A stretch of 39,939 bases of DNA from STD2-77 sp964503935. Lineage in GTDB: Bacteria > Patescibacteriota > Minisyncoccia > JAHIHE01 > JAGLIN01. The position numbers and the translations under genes are program-made. The stretch spans positions 1 to 39,939 of the forward strand of contig CAZDCJ010000007.1 of the NCBI GenBank assembly GCA_964503935.1, in the 5' to 3' direction. Under the pieces are notes generated by a model that worked only from the letters and a program-made list of their open reading frames with translations, was not told the origin of the DNA and searched no databases. Shown here piece after piece: positions 31,790 through 38,535 of this stretch (positions are counted from its first letter, which is position 1; each line of letters opens with the position of its first letter).

Positions 31790-31860
31790 CAAGCGAAAGT
31801 CCGTCTCGCGCTCGGAATAGAACGGCAATAAGGATAAACACTGAATGTGTCAGCAGAGAA

Positions 31861-31889
31861 TTGGTCATTCGGGGTTCAAAATATATTAT
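31861..31889 (+). promoter_or_regulatory. Promoter of the debranching-like enzyme gene
   Basis: TTGGTC at 31861-31866 and TATTAT at 31884-31889, 17-base spacer; the ATG at 31904 would follow a leader of about 8 bases. Confidence 0.5.
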
Positions 31890-31903
31890 TTATAGAAATA
31901 AAA

Positions 31904-33724
31904 ATGAAGATAATAAACCAATACAAGAATACCAAGACGGAGAAAAGCATAGAGGGGGCGGCAAGTCTGGTGCTCACGAACGACGTGGGGAATTATCTCT
32001 ATCTTTCGGGCGAAGAGACCCGTTATCAGGGATTCTATTTCGCGGATAGCAATAACTACGAGAAGAAGCCGAACATATACAAGGTGATAGATGAGATCCG
32101 CATATTGGGAAGGGACGAGATCGTGGAGGTGAAGAATAATTTCTTCAAGGTCGGGCGCGAGAGCAAAGACGGGATAACGGAGGAATATTTCATTCCCGAC
32201 GGGCATAGCTCCCTGTGCCTCAAGGCGAGCAAGAAGGTGCAGGCGGAAGTCATGCTTGATATCAGGCATCCATATGACTCCCGGCAGATGGGCAGATTCT
32301 ATGAAGTCGAGGTCCGGGACGAGCATCTGGTGGTCAGCTATACGAAACGTCGGGACTGGGGTGAGGACAATTTGGGGGACAAGAAGGAGTTCGGGCTCTT
32401 CCTGGCGGTAAAGACAGACAGGGAGTCGTTCGAGAAAATCGGGGAATTCTTCTCGAAATATTATCCGAAAGACCACAAGCGGAATTCTTACCCATGGGAC
32501 AGATACGTCTATCGCGCTTTCAAGGTGACTTTCAAGAAAGCGGTCTTTGCGGTAGCCAAGACCAAAAAGGAGGCGATGGAGGAAGCGGATGCGGTCTTCA
32601 ATGACTGGGACAAGCTCTATAAGAAGACGCGCGACGAGCACAGTGAGCTTCTCGTGCCGGATATAACGGATACGGAAATCAAGGTGGCGTGCCTGTGCGC
32701 ACAGCATTCCTTGAAAAGTCTCATATCGAAGAATAAATATGTCGGGGCATATGCAGGTCTGCCGTGGTTCTTCCAGTATTGGCATCGGGATGAGGCGCTG
32801 TCTCTCTCTCAGATCTACAAATATGACAAGAAATCAGCCGAAGAGATCGTGAGTAAGCAGCTGGACGCCATATTGGAAAGGGATGCTTTCGTAAAGCAGC
32901 GGTTTCCGGAATCGGTAACGGAGACGCAGAGCATGGACGCTATCGGAATATTGGCGCGCGAGTGCTTCGAGATATTCAAGAGCAATCGGGTGGGCAGATC
33001 TTTCCGGACGGAGACAATCAAGAAATTCGAGAAGATCGTACCCAAGATCCTTCGGGAAAGGATGCAGGACGGGCTCGTGAGGAACCATGCGCAGGAGACA
33101 TGGATGGATAGTGTGGATCGGGCGGGATTCCGTATCGAGGTGCAGGCGGGCATGCTGGCGCTATTCAGATTCCTATATCTGGAAACGGATAATGATCAAT
33201 ACAAGATACTTCTGGAGGATCTTGAGCGGCAGACGGTAAAGCGGTTCTATCGCGAAGAGATGCTTTGGGACTCGGTGGACAGCGGCACGACAAGGCCGAA
33301 CGTGTTCTTGGCATACCATCTGTATCCGGAATTATTGCTTGCGGAAAAATGGGAGAGGTGTTTCGATAAGATCCTGCCGGAACTGTATCTGGAATGGGGA
33401 GGTATTGCGTCGCTTTCGCAAGTGGACAGTCGGTTTGTCGGGAAAGATACCGGAGAGGGAAGCCCGAGCTATCACAACGGCAATAGCTGGTATTTCATAA
33501 ATAATCTCGCCGCATCGGTACTCTACCGGATAAATCCTGCGAAATATTCGGAATATATCAACGAGATAATGGATGCCAGTACGGAAGATATACTGTATAT
33601 GGGTACGATTGGCCATCACAGCGAAATCAGTTCAGCGATGTGCCAGGAATCGATAGGCTGCGAGGTCCAGTTGTGGTCGAGCGCGATGTATCTGAATTTC
33701 TTTGATGTGGCGCTGAAGGAATAG
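31904..33724 (+). CDS. Glycogen debranching-like enzyme (amylo-alpha-1,6-glucosidase family, six-hairpin fold)
   Basis: A 606-aa cytoplasmic protein. The N-terminal domain (residues 1-210) is beta-rich and starts with a conserved-looking LVLTNDVGNYLYLSGEETRY. The C-terminal domain is an alpha/alpha toroid: AYAGLPWFFQYWHRDEALSL (the PWF..W.RD signature of debranching enzymes, with a likely acid Asp), a helix-rich middle, SPSYHNGNSWYFINN and CEVQLWSSAMYLNFF. This fits the archaeal-type GDE/GH133 or related GH15-like groups; the exact family is uncertain. It would release alpha-1,6 branches from glycogen, completing the local set with GH57 and GT3. An upstream GTG at 31847 in frame is rejected because the promoter lies inside that stretch. 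A terminator follows the TAG. Confidence 0.78.
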   Translation: MKIINQYKNTKTEKSIEGAASLVLTNDVGNYLYLSGEETRYQGFYFADSNNYEKKPNIYKVIDEIRILGRDEIVEVKNNFFKVGRESKDGITEEYFIPDGHSSLCLKASKKVQAEVMLDIRHPYDSRQMGRFYEVEVRDEHLVVSYTKRRDWGEDNLGDKKEFGLFLAVKTDRESFEKIGEFFSKYYPKDHKRNSYPWDRYVYRAFKVTFKKAVFAVAKTKKEAMEEADAVFNDWDKLYKKTRDEHSELLVPDITDTEIKVACLCAQHSLKSLISKNKYVGAYAGLPWFFQYWHRDEALSLSQIYKYDKKSAEEIVSKQLDAILERDAFVKQRFPESVTETQSMDAIGILARECFEIFKSNRVGRSFRTETIKKFEKIVPKILRERMQDGLVRNHAQETWMDSVDRAGFRIEVQAGMLALFRFLYLETDNDQYKILLEDLERQTVKRFYREEMLWDSVDSGTTRPNVFLAYHLYPELLLAEKWERCFDKILPELYLEWGGIASLSQVDSRFVGKDTGEGSPSYHNGNSWYFINNLAASVLYRINPAKYSEYINEIMDASTEDILYMGTIGHHSEISSAMCQESIGCEVQLWSSAMYLNFFDVALKE

Positions 33725-33757
33725 GGGGTGGCAAAAAATGTAGAAATGGTCATAAGG

Positions 33758-33779
33758 CAAGCTCTTTTGGGCTTGTTTT
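33758..33779 (+). terminator. Rho-independent terminator after the debranching-like gene
   Basis: CAAGCTC / GGGCTTG with loop TTTT, followed by TTTTA. Confidence 0.8.
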
Positions 33780-33796
33780 AGATAAAAATTATGTTT

Positions 33797-33825
33797 TTGA
33801 CAAAAGACTGCAAATGGCGTAAAAT
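33797..33825 (+). promoter_or_regulatory. Strong promoter of a 41-aa gene
   Basis: TTGACA at 33797-33802 and TAAAAT at 33820-33825 with a 17-base spacer. The start is about 18 bases before ATG 33850. Confidence 0.8.
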
Positions 33826-33849
33826 ATATTGCAAATGGAGGGTAGTCGT

Positions 33850-33975
33850 ATGAACGTAAATATGTCAGAAAGTCATCCTGTATTCGAAGTAGCTAACCCT
33901 TGGGCATGGTTGTCTGCCGAAGCTATATTGATGGCTGTGATATGCTGCGAGATACTGCCTAGGTTGTTGGAATAA
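33850..33975 (+). CDS. Small protein of 41 aa with one hydrophobic segment
   Basis: ATG 33850 to TAA 33973-33975. The ribosome site GGAGGGT (33838-33844) is 6 bases before the start. The product is hydrophilic at first (MNVNMSESHPVFEVANP), then has a Trp-flanked hydrophobic segment (WAWLSAEAILMAVICCEILP) with a CC pair, and ends RLLE. Family not recognised. A consensus promoter, strong Shine-Dalgarno, short frame and a terminator directly after the stop form a complete unit, which is much better support than for a chance frame of this length. A membrane-associated or regulatory peptide, or a small toxin of a type I system, is possible; no antitoxin is evident. Confidence 0.65.
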   Translation: MNVNMSESHPVFEVANPWAWLSAEAILMAVICCEILPRLLE

Positions 33976-33999
33976 GGCGCGATAAAAGAACAAAATCGA

Positions 34000-34025
34000 C
34001 CCCCAACGCGGGGCTGTATTTTTTT
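34000..34025 (+). terminator. Rho-independent terminator after the 41-aa gene
   Basis: CCCC / GGGG stem with a six-base loop (CAACGC), then CTGTATTTTTTT. Confidence 0.75.
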
Positions 34026-34041
34026 GGTTAAATATCTATCG

Positions 34042-34171
34042 TTTGTCATTCCGAAATGAGCGACGCAGGGAGCGATTGAGAAATCTAGGAGAGACACGAA
34101 AAGAACGATTTTATATTGTCCGCGTACATTTCCCAGATCTCTCAGTCGCTCTGCTTCTTCGAGATGACAAA
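34042..34171. repeat. Intergenic inverted repeat (GAGAGATCTGGG subtype)
   Basis: Left arm TTTGTCATTCCGAAATGAGC ... GATTGAGAAATCTAGG; right arm CCCAGATCTCTCAGTCGCTC ... TTCGAGATGACAAA. A second copy of the type at 16085-16232. Confidence 0.8.
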
Positions 34172-34220
34172 AACGTTCACTTCCACTCTTGATCGTGATC
34201 TGCTATGGGTCTGCTATGAT

Positions 34221-34440
34221 TAACCCTTTCCAGTTCGATTAAGAAGACAGGAAGGAGAGAATCACACTGCCCGTCTCGACTCGCATGACTCGTTGACGCA
34301 AAGCGGGCTCAGTCTCCGGTCTGGTGCTCCATAGGACTTCCACCCTCTGGCGTTCGCTACGTTCGCCATTTCCCCAAACGAATCACTAGGCAAGGCATTG
34401 CCTTGTTTCTACGGCCGTTCTCCCGACCATCTCCTGGTTC
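34221..34440. ncRNA. Hairpin-rich segment, possible structured RNA
   Basis: No gene is supported here, but several helices line up: GCCCG / CGGGC (34269-34308), GGTG / CACC (34323-34344), GGCG / CGCC (34349-34367), a perfect CAAGGCA-T-TGCCTTG palindrome (34391-34405) and an ACGGCCGT palindrome (34411-34418). An extended -10, TGCTATGAT (34212-34220), lies just before it on the plus strand. Repeated short words (GACTCG twice) are present. It does not show the conserved cores of RNase P RNA, tmRNA or SRP RNA that I would expect, so its identity and strand are open. Confidence 0.35.
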
Positions 34441-34457
34441 GATTCTTTATCTATACT

Positions 34458-34499
34458 ATAAAAGAAATGACCTAATCAGAATTAGGCCATTTCTTTTAT
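34458..34499 (-). terminator. Long-stem terminator of tRNA-Leu (works on both strands)
   Basis: ATAAAAGAAATGACCTAAT pairs with ATTAGGCCATTTCTTTTAT (one mismatch), loop CAGA. On the minus strand it directly follows the tRNA and ends in a T-rich stretch. Confidence 0.85.
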
Positions 34500-34500
34500 G

Positions 34501-34582
34501 TACCGAAGGAGGGAATCGAACCCTCATGAGTTTCCCCACACGATTTTGAGTCGTGCGCGTCTACCAATTCCGCCACTTCGGC
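34501..34582 (-). tRNA. tRNA-Leu (anticodon CAA)
   Basis: On the minus strand the 82-nt sequence folds into a class II tRNA: acceptor GCCGAAG / CTTCGGT with discriminator A, D arm GCG..CGC with GG in the loop, anticodon stem CACGA / TCGTG with loop CTCAAAA (anticodon CAA), a long variable arm TGGG..CTCA, and T arm GAGGG-TTCGATT-CCCTC. The CCA end is not encoded. It has its own promoter (34605-34632) and terminator. Confidence 0.97.
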
Positions 34583-34604
34583 ATATCGTTTTCAGAACGC
34601 TTAC

Positions 34605-34632
34605 AGTATAGCAGATGCCCGGATAATATCAA
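34605..34632 (-). promoter_or_regulatory. Promoter of tRNA-Leu
   Basis: On the minus strand TTGATA (34632-34627) and TATACT (34610-34605) with a 16-base spacer; the start is about 16 bases before the tRNA 5' end. Confidence 0.7.
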
Positions 34633-34666
34633 GAGGAAGCCATTTTCGGACACTGGAGGCGGAATG

Positions 34667-34701
34667 AAAAGCTCGGGTTGATGTTGTCATCAAGGCCGAG
34701 C
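34667..34701 (-). terminator. Terminator of the 66-aa membrane protein gene
   Basis: On the minus strand the stem AGCTCGG / CCGAGCT (with an inner GATG / CATC helix) is followed by TTTT. It overlaps the TGA stop. Confidence 0.75.
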
Positions 34702-34890
34702 TGCGTTTCTGAACCAGGCAAAGTATAACCATAGGATAAAACCCCAGAATGTGACGGCTTCTGCTGCCATGAAGCGGGTTTCTCCTTCGAGAGACCGGAG
34801 TCCCATGATTAGCGATGCGATAGGTATTCCTAGCAGGATTATATACAAGATCATACATAGAAGTGCCCAGGATAAATCGGAAAATCTCAA
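34690..34890 (-). CDS. Small two-helix membrane protein (66 aa)
   Basis: Minus-strand frame from TTG 34890 to TGA 34690. GGAGGAG stands about 10 bases before the TTG. The product has two membrane helices (WALLCMILYIILLGIPIASL and AVTFWGFILWLYFAWF) joined by GLRSLEGETRFMAAE, with a basic C-terminus (RNAARP). The family is not recognised. Promoter TTTACA-17-TATAAA (34948-34920), ribosome site and a terminator that overlaps the stop make a complete unit. A competing minus-strand frame at 34601-34858 has none of these signals. Neighbours (tRNA-Leu downstream, terC divergent) give no hint of function. Confidence 0.72.
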   Translation of the reverse strand: MRFSDLSWALLCMILYIILLGIPIASLIMGLRSLEGETRFMAAEAVTFWGFILWLYFAWFRNAARP

Positions 34891-34919
34891 TTCTTTATCT
34901 CCTCCGAGTTTTTTATATC

Positions 34920-34948
34920 TTTATAGAACGAAAGCGAAGGTTTGTAAA
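34920..34948 (-). promoter_or_regulatory. Promoter of the 66-aa membrane protein gene
   Basis: Minus strand: TTTACA (34948-34943), 17-base spacer, TATAAA (34925-34920). Confidence 0.65.
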
Positions 34949-35051
34949 GGCTTCTGCCGTGAATATCAGGATTGTTCCAGTGCTGCTAAAGAATCCTTCT
35001 TTGGATAAGACTATATATGCTGATGGGTAATATAATCGGGATATAGGTATA

Positions 35052-35099
35052 CCGCCTTGCGGGTGGCCTGGTGCTTCGCTGCGTTCGGGATGACAAACT
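35052..35099. repeat. Single arm of the dispersed repeat (CHPERSE type)
   Basis: Reverse complement reads TTTGTCATCCCGAACGCAGC then GAAGCACCAGGCCACCCGC, the common sequence whose translation gives CHPERSEAPGHP. The remainder of the gap 34949-35241 has no supported gene. Confidence 0.7.
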
Positions 35100-35241
35100 G
35101 CCGGATTTATCCTGATATGAGATGGTTTGATCATTTGTCGGGGTGAGTCATGCACGATATTGTCTGGAATATAAGGATGACAGAAGGTATATCTATGTTC
35201 ATATATCACGAAGTCGGGACAGAACGTATAAAAATGCCTGA

Positions 35242-35270
35242 TTGACCCGCGGCGTTATCGGTGGTAAAAT
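35242..35270 (+). promoter_or_regulatory. Promoter of terC
   Basis: TTGACC at 35242-35247 and TAAAAT at 35265-35270, 17-base spacer; leader about 37 bases to ATG 35314. Confidence 0.75.
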
Positions 35271-35313
35271 CATTATATTTGGATCGGGTTTCAAATCATT
35301 TCTCATATATCGT

Positions 35314-36282
35314 ATGGGTGCAGAACTAGTGAATACGGAATTGTCTTTGTTTGCGGTATTCGCGGTCATCGTGGTAGGCTTCATGATCGTGGATCTGGGT
35401 TTTTTGAACCGTAAGAGCCATCGGGTAGGATTCAAGCCCGCGCTATACCAGTCCATCTTCTGGATCGCTATCTCGTTATTCTTCGGCGGTCTCATATATC
35501 TTGATATGGGCAAGGAGCCGGCGGCACAGTTCATTTCCGCCTATGTGACCGAGAAGATGCTGTCCGTGGATAACTTGTTCGTGATACTGCTTCTCTTTAA
35601 CTTCTTCAAGCTGGAAGAGAAATATCATCATCGGGTGCTCTTTTGGGGCATATTGGGCGCAATCTTATTCCGCGCTGTTTTTATTCTGGCAGGAGCCTAT
35701 ATCATTGGCCAGTTCCATTGGGTACTGTATATCTTCGGGGCGCTGCTTATGTATTCGGGCTTTACGCTGCTTCGGGGGAAGAAGGAGGAGTATGTGGATT
35801 TCAATGACAACAGGCTGATAAAGACCTTGAAGAAGGTCCTGCCGGTTACGGAAAACCATCATGGCGGGAAATTCTTCGTGAGGGAGGCGGGAAAATGGCG
35901 CGTGACTTCTCTGTTCCTCGTGATGATGCTGGTAGAGGAGACGGATATAATCTTCGCGTTCGATTCCATTCCGGCGGTATTTTCCATTTCCCAAGATGTC
36001 TTCATTATATTCACTTCGAACATATTCGCGGTCATGGGACTGCGGTCACTGTTCTTCCTTATCGAAAGCGTCCTTTCTAAATTCAAGCATCTCCAGAAAG
36101 GCCTGGCCCTCGTGCTTCTCTTCATAGGCGGAAAGATGATCGGGGGCATATGGGGGCTGGAAGTGTCTTCGGCAGAATCTTTGATCGTGATAATCGCGAT
36201 TCTGGCTGGTTCCATACTGGCTTCCGTCATTACGCCAAAAAGGCATAAGATACCGTTTACGAATATCGAGCTTCCTTTCTGA
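35314..36282 (+). CDS. TerC-family integral membrane protein (tellurium-resistance/metal-ion type)
   Basis: A 322-aa polytopic protein. TerC/Alx features: VDLGFLNRKSHRVGFKPALY, QFISAYVTEKMLSVDNLFVI with the DN(L/F)FV motif, VLFWGILGAILFRAVFI, and LVEETDIIFAFDSIPAVFSI (the DxxFAxDSIPA motif that binds metal). YCFVNFNDN-like loop residues follow a charged cytoplasmic segment. Members export Mn2+ or help load metal into secreted proteins. The frame is open upstream to the TTG at 35242, but that TTG is part of the -35 box, so ATG 35314 (MGAELVNTELSLFA) is the start. It is monocistronic by the look of the gap to parA. Confidence 0.92.
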   Translation: MGAELVNTELSLFAVFAVIVVGFMIVDLGFLNRKSHRVGFKPALYQSIFWIAISLFFGGLIYLDMGKEPAAQFISAYVTEKMLSVDNLFVILLLFNFFKLEEKYHHRVLFWGILGAILFRAVFILAGAYIIGQFHWVLYIFGALLMYSGFTLLRGKKEEYVDFNDNRLIKTLKKVLPVTENHHGGKFFVREAGKWRVTSLFLVMMLVEETDIIFAFDSIPAVFSISQDVFIIFTSNIFAVMGLRSLFFLIESVLSKFKHLQKGLALVLLFIGGKMIGGIWGLEVSSAESLIVIIAILAGSILASVITPKRHKIPFTNIELPF

Positions 36283-36324
36283 AGATAAGATCATATCAGG
36301 AACACGAATATCAAGTTAAATTTC

Positions 36325-36469
36325 ATCATTCCGAGCCTCCTGTAGGGTAAAAACCCCTCTCTTAAGATAGGGCTATGAGATAATAGGCATGATGAGCGGT
36401 AATTTAGGTATCCCTCCTCTCCGCGCAGTTTATCCCGGCGAAGGCCGGGGCTCCGGTCGGGATGACAAA
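36325..36469. repeat. Intergenic inverted repeat between terC and parA
   Basis: Left arm TCATTCCGAGCC and right arm TATCCCGGCGAAGGCCGG ... GTCGGGATGACAAA. The rest of the gap 36283-36615 holds the parA promoter and a palindrome-like AACGCTCGGAAACGTT at 36550-36565 of unknown function. Confidence 0.65.
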
Positions 36470-36580
36470 AGGTAGAATTCGTCTCAGGATATGGAGTATT
36501 TTGAAATAACTAGGCTTGTTCCGATATTCATGTCCTGAAGCATTGACAAAACGCTCGGAAACGTTAGTTTTAAGGTAGAT

Positions 36581-36609
36581 TTGTAAATTATCCTTATTAA
36601 TATTATAAT
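36581..36609 (+). promoter_or_regulatory. Promoter of parA-parB, start codon at about +1
   Basis: TTGTAA at 36581-36586 and TATAAT at 36604-36609, 17-base spacer. ATG 36616 begins 6 bases after the -10, implying a leaderless message. Confidence 0.75.
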
Positions 36610-36615
36610 GAAGCT

Positions 36616-37380
36616 ATGAGTATAATCGCTTTGGTAAATCAGAAGGGGGGAGTCGGCAAAACAACGACCACAACTAACCTGGGGGCGTATTTGGCCATGT
36701 ACGGGAAGAAGGTGCTGCTCATAGATATGGACCCGCAGGCGAATGCGACTACCGGGCTGGGCTTCCGGCCGGAGAAGCTGGACGGCAGTACTTACGATAT
36801 AATTTCCGGAAGGAAGCGGGCGGAAGAAGTCTTGATCCATACTGCGCTCGATAATTATGACTTGGTTCCGGCGTCTGAGGATCTGGCAGGGGCGACGATC
36901 GAGCTGGTGGAAGCGACCGAGCGCGAATACAAATTCCACAATGCCATCGGAGAGATGTCGAAGGGGTACGATTATGTGCTGATAGACTGTCCGCCGAGCC
37001 TGGGACTTCTTACCGTGAACAGTCTGACGGCGGCGGAGAAGATAATCATTCCGGTCCAATGCGAATATTATGCACTGGAAGGACTGGGACAGCTCCTGCA
37101 TTCGATCGATCTCATCCAGGAAAACCTGAAAGAGGATCTGCAGATCATGGGGGCGGTGCTTACGATGTTCGATAAGCGCAACCAGCTCTCGCGGCAGGTC
37201 ACGAAAGAGATGCGGAGGCATTTCCCCGGACACACTTTCGATTCGATGATACCGCGGAGCGTGGCATTGGCAGAAGCGCCGAGCTTCGGCAAGACCATAC
37301 TGGAATACGCGCCGGAAAGTTCCGGAGCGCGGGCGTACAACTATCTGGCCAAAGAGGTAATATCCCTAGAAGGCAGATAG
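36616..37380 (+). CDS. parA: ParA/Soj chromosome-partitioning ATPase
   Basis: A 254-aa deviant Walker ATPase: IIALVNQKGGVGKTTTTTNL (KGGVGKT with the signature Lys), VLLIDMDPQANATTGLG, DYVLIDCPPSLGLLTVNS and PVQCEYYALEGLGQLL. It binds DNA as an ATP dimer and positions ParB-bound origins. Length and motifs match the chromosomal Soj type rather than the longer plasmid ParA with an HTH extension. parB follows 63 bases downstream. The message appears leaderless. A hairpin separates the two genes. Confidence 0.96.
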   Translation: MSIIALVNQKGGVGKTTTTTNLGAYLAMYGKKVLLIDMDPQANATTGLGFRPEKLDGSTYDIISGRKRAEEVLIHTALDNYDLVPASEDLAGATIELVEATEREYKFHNAIGEMSKGYDYVLIDCPPSLGLLTVNSLTAAEKIIIPVQCEYYALEGLGQLLHSIDLIQENLKEDLQIMGAVLTMFDKRNQLSRQVTKEMRRHFPGHTFDSMIPRSVALAEAPSFGKTILEYAPESSGARAYNYLAKEVISLEGR

Positions 37381-37386
37381 ATCGGA

Positions 37387-37409
37387 CGGACCTTGGGGCC
37401 AAGGTTCCG
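37387..37409 (+). other. Intercistronic hairpin between parA and parB
   Basis: CGGACCTTGG and CCAAGGTTCCG pair (one bulge) with a GG loop region. No T-run, so it is more likely a message-stability or processing element than a terminator. Confidence 0.5.
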
Positions 37410-37443
37410 ATCCGGAAAGAAATAAAAAATAAATACTTCGCAT

Positions 37444-38325
37444 ATGATGAAGAAAAGCAGCTTGGGCACGGGGCTCTCATCCCTTATCCCCGAAAAGACG
37501 AAAAAAGAAGGCGGGATTGCCCCAGTATCGGCGAATAAGGAGAATGAAGTGCTTCGGATTCCGGTAGAAAGCATAGTTCCGAATCCGAACCAGCCGCGTT
37601 ATTATTTTGACGGCGACAATCTGAAGGATCTGGCGGAATCTATCCGCGAGCATGGCGTAGTGCAGCCGATCATCGTGACCAGGGTTGCGGAGGGGAAATA
37701 TGAGCTGATCGCGGGAGAGCGGAGACTCCGCGCGTCGAAGCTTATCGGAAACAAAGACATTCCTGCGATCGTACGAGCCGCTGGACACCGGGAGAAGCTG
37801 GAGCTTGCCATAATCGAGAATGTGCAGAGGCACGATTTGAACGCGATAGAGGAGGCGAAGGCATATAAGAGGCTGCATGAGGAATTCCGGATGACGCAGG
37901 AAGAGATTGCCAAGAAATTGGGGAAAGGGAGGGTCGCGATCGCGAACACGATGCGGCTGTTGGATCTGCCGGTGGAGATACAGCGCGGACTTATCGAGGG
38001 CAAGATTAGCGAAGGGCATGCGCGCGCGATATTGGGGCTCGATAATCCGGAAAAGCAGCGGGCGCTGTATGAGCTCATATTGCAAGGCGGGCTGACCGTA
38101 AGGGATGTAGAGGAGAAGGTCCGCGAGATTACCGTGCCCAGCCATACGCGGAAGATTTCGGTCTATACCGTAAATCCGGAGATACAGGACTTGGAAAACC
38201 GCCTGCAGCAGAATCTGGGAACGAAGATACAGATAAAGAAGAAAGGAAATACCGGCAGAGTAATGATAGATTTCTTTACGGAAGAAGAATTCGAGAAAAT
38301 CAAGAACCTGCTGCTTGCGCAGTAA
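37444..38325 (+). CDS. parB: ParB/Spo0J chromosome-partitioning protein
   Basis: A 293-aa protein. The N-terminus MKKSSLGTGLSSLIPEK carries the GLSSLIP ParA-interacting motif. The CTPase/ParB core follows: IPVESIVPNPNQPRYYFD, LAESIREHGVVQPIIV, YELIAGERRLRASKL, then the helix-turn-helix (MTQEEIAKKLGKGRVAIANT) and GKISEGHARAILGLDNPEKQ. A C-terminal dimer domain ends the protein. The box II GERRLRA is intact, consistent with CTP binding. ATG 37444 and 37447 are both possible. A parS site was not found in the window. Confidence 0.96.
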   Translation: MMKKSSLGTGLSSLIPEKTKKEGGIAPVSANKENEVLRIPVESIVPNPNQPRYYFDGDNLKDLAESIREHGVVQPIIVTRVAEGKYELIAGERRLRASKLIGNKDIPAIVRAAGHREKLELAIIENVQRHDLNAIEEAKAYKRLHEEFRMTQEEIAKKLGKGRVAIANTMRLLDLPVEIQRGLIEGKISEGHARAILGLDNPEKQRALYELILQGGLTVRDVEEKVREITVPSHTRKISVYTVNPEIQDLENRLQQNLGTKIQIKKKGNTGRVMIDFFTEEEFEKIKNLLLAQ

Positions 38326-38384
38326 GAGGGCAAGGTGTAATTTAGGCTTATATAAGCCATTATTAGGCATATACCGAGAAACTG

Positions 38385-38412
38385 TTGATATATTTTTATA
38401 GTGTGTTATAAT
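38385..38412 (+). promoter_or_regulatory. Distal promoter of greA
   Basis: TTGATA at 38385-38390 and TATAAT at 38407-38412 with a 16-base spacer. Confidence 0.6.
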
Positions 38413-38448
38413 CGGGGAAAGTTTGAAAATCGAAGAGGAGAGAGGGTA

Positions 38449-38477
38449 TTGACAATTAGTGATTGTCTTGGTATTAT
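38449..38477 (+). promoter_or_regulatory. Proximal promoter of greA
   Basis: TTGACA at 38449-38454 and TATTAT at 38472-38477 with a 17-base spacer; start about 52 bases before ATG 38536. Confidence 0.75.
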
Positions 38478-38484
38478 TAAAATC

Positions 38485-38514
38485 ATCCTTTTTCACCCAT
38501 TGGGGGGATTTTTT
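38485..38514 (+). promoter_or_regulatory. Terminator-like hairpin in the greA leader
   Basis: ATCC / GGAT outer pairing and CCC / GGG inner pairing followed by a T-run (38509-38514), between the proximal promoter and greA. GreA acts on paused polymerase, so an attenuator here could give autoregulation, as reported for E. coli greA leader transcripts. Confidence 0.45.
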
Positions 38515-38535
38515 AATTGCTATATAAAGAGAAAA

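Noticed and set aside
34221..34440. RNase P RNA, tmRNA or SRP RNA
   Set aside because: The segment is too short for RNase P or tmRNA and lacks their conserved cores and the tRNA-like ends; there is no GGAAGC-type SRP apical loop.
34913..35209. 98-codon minus-strand frame containing CHPERSEAPGHPQGG
   Set aside because: This is the known spurious translation of a dispersed intergenic repeat.
35242..35313. TTG start for a longer TerC
   Set aside because: The TTG is part of the TTGACC -35 box; transcription would start after it.
38401..38535. 45-codon N-terminal extension of GreA
   Set aside because: It contains the proximal promoter and leader hairpin; GreA proteins start at MSKRILT-like sequence.
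36283..38535. parS centromere near parAB
   Set aside because: No TGTTTCACGTGAAACA-like palindrome was found by eye; the AACG...CGTT palindrome at 36550 does not match.
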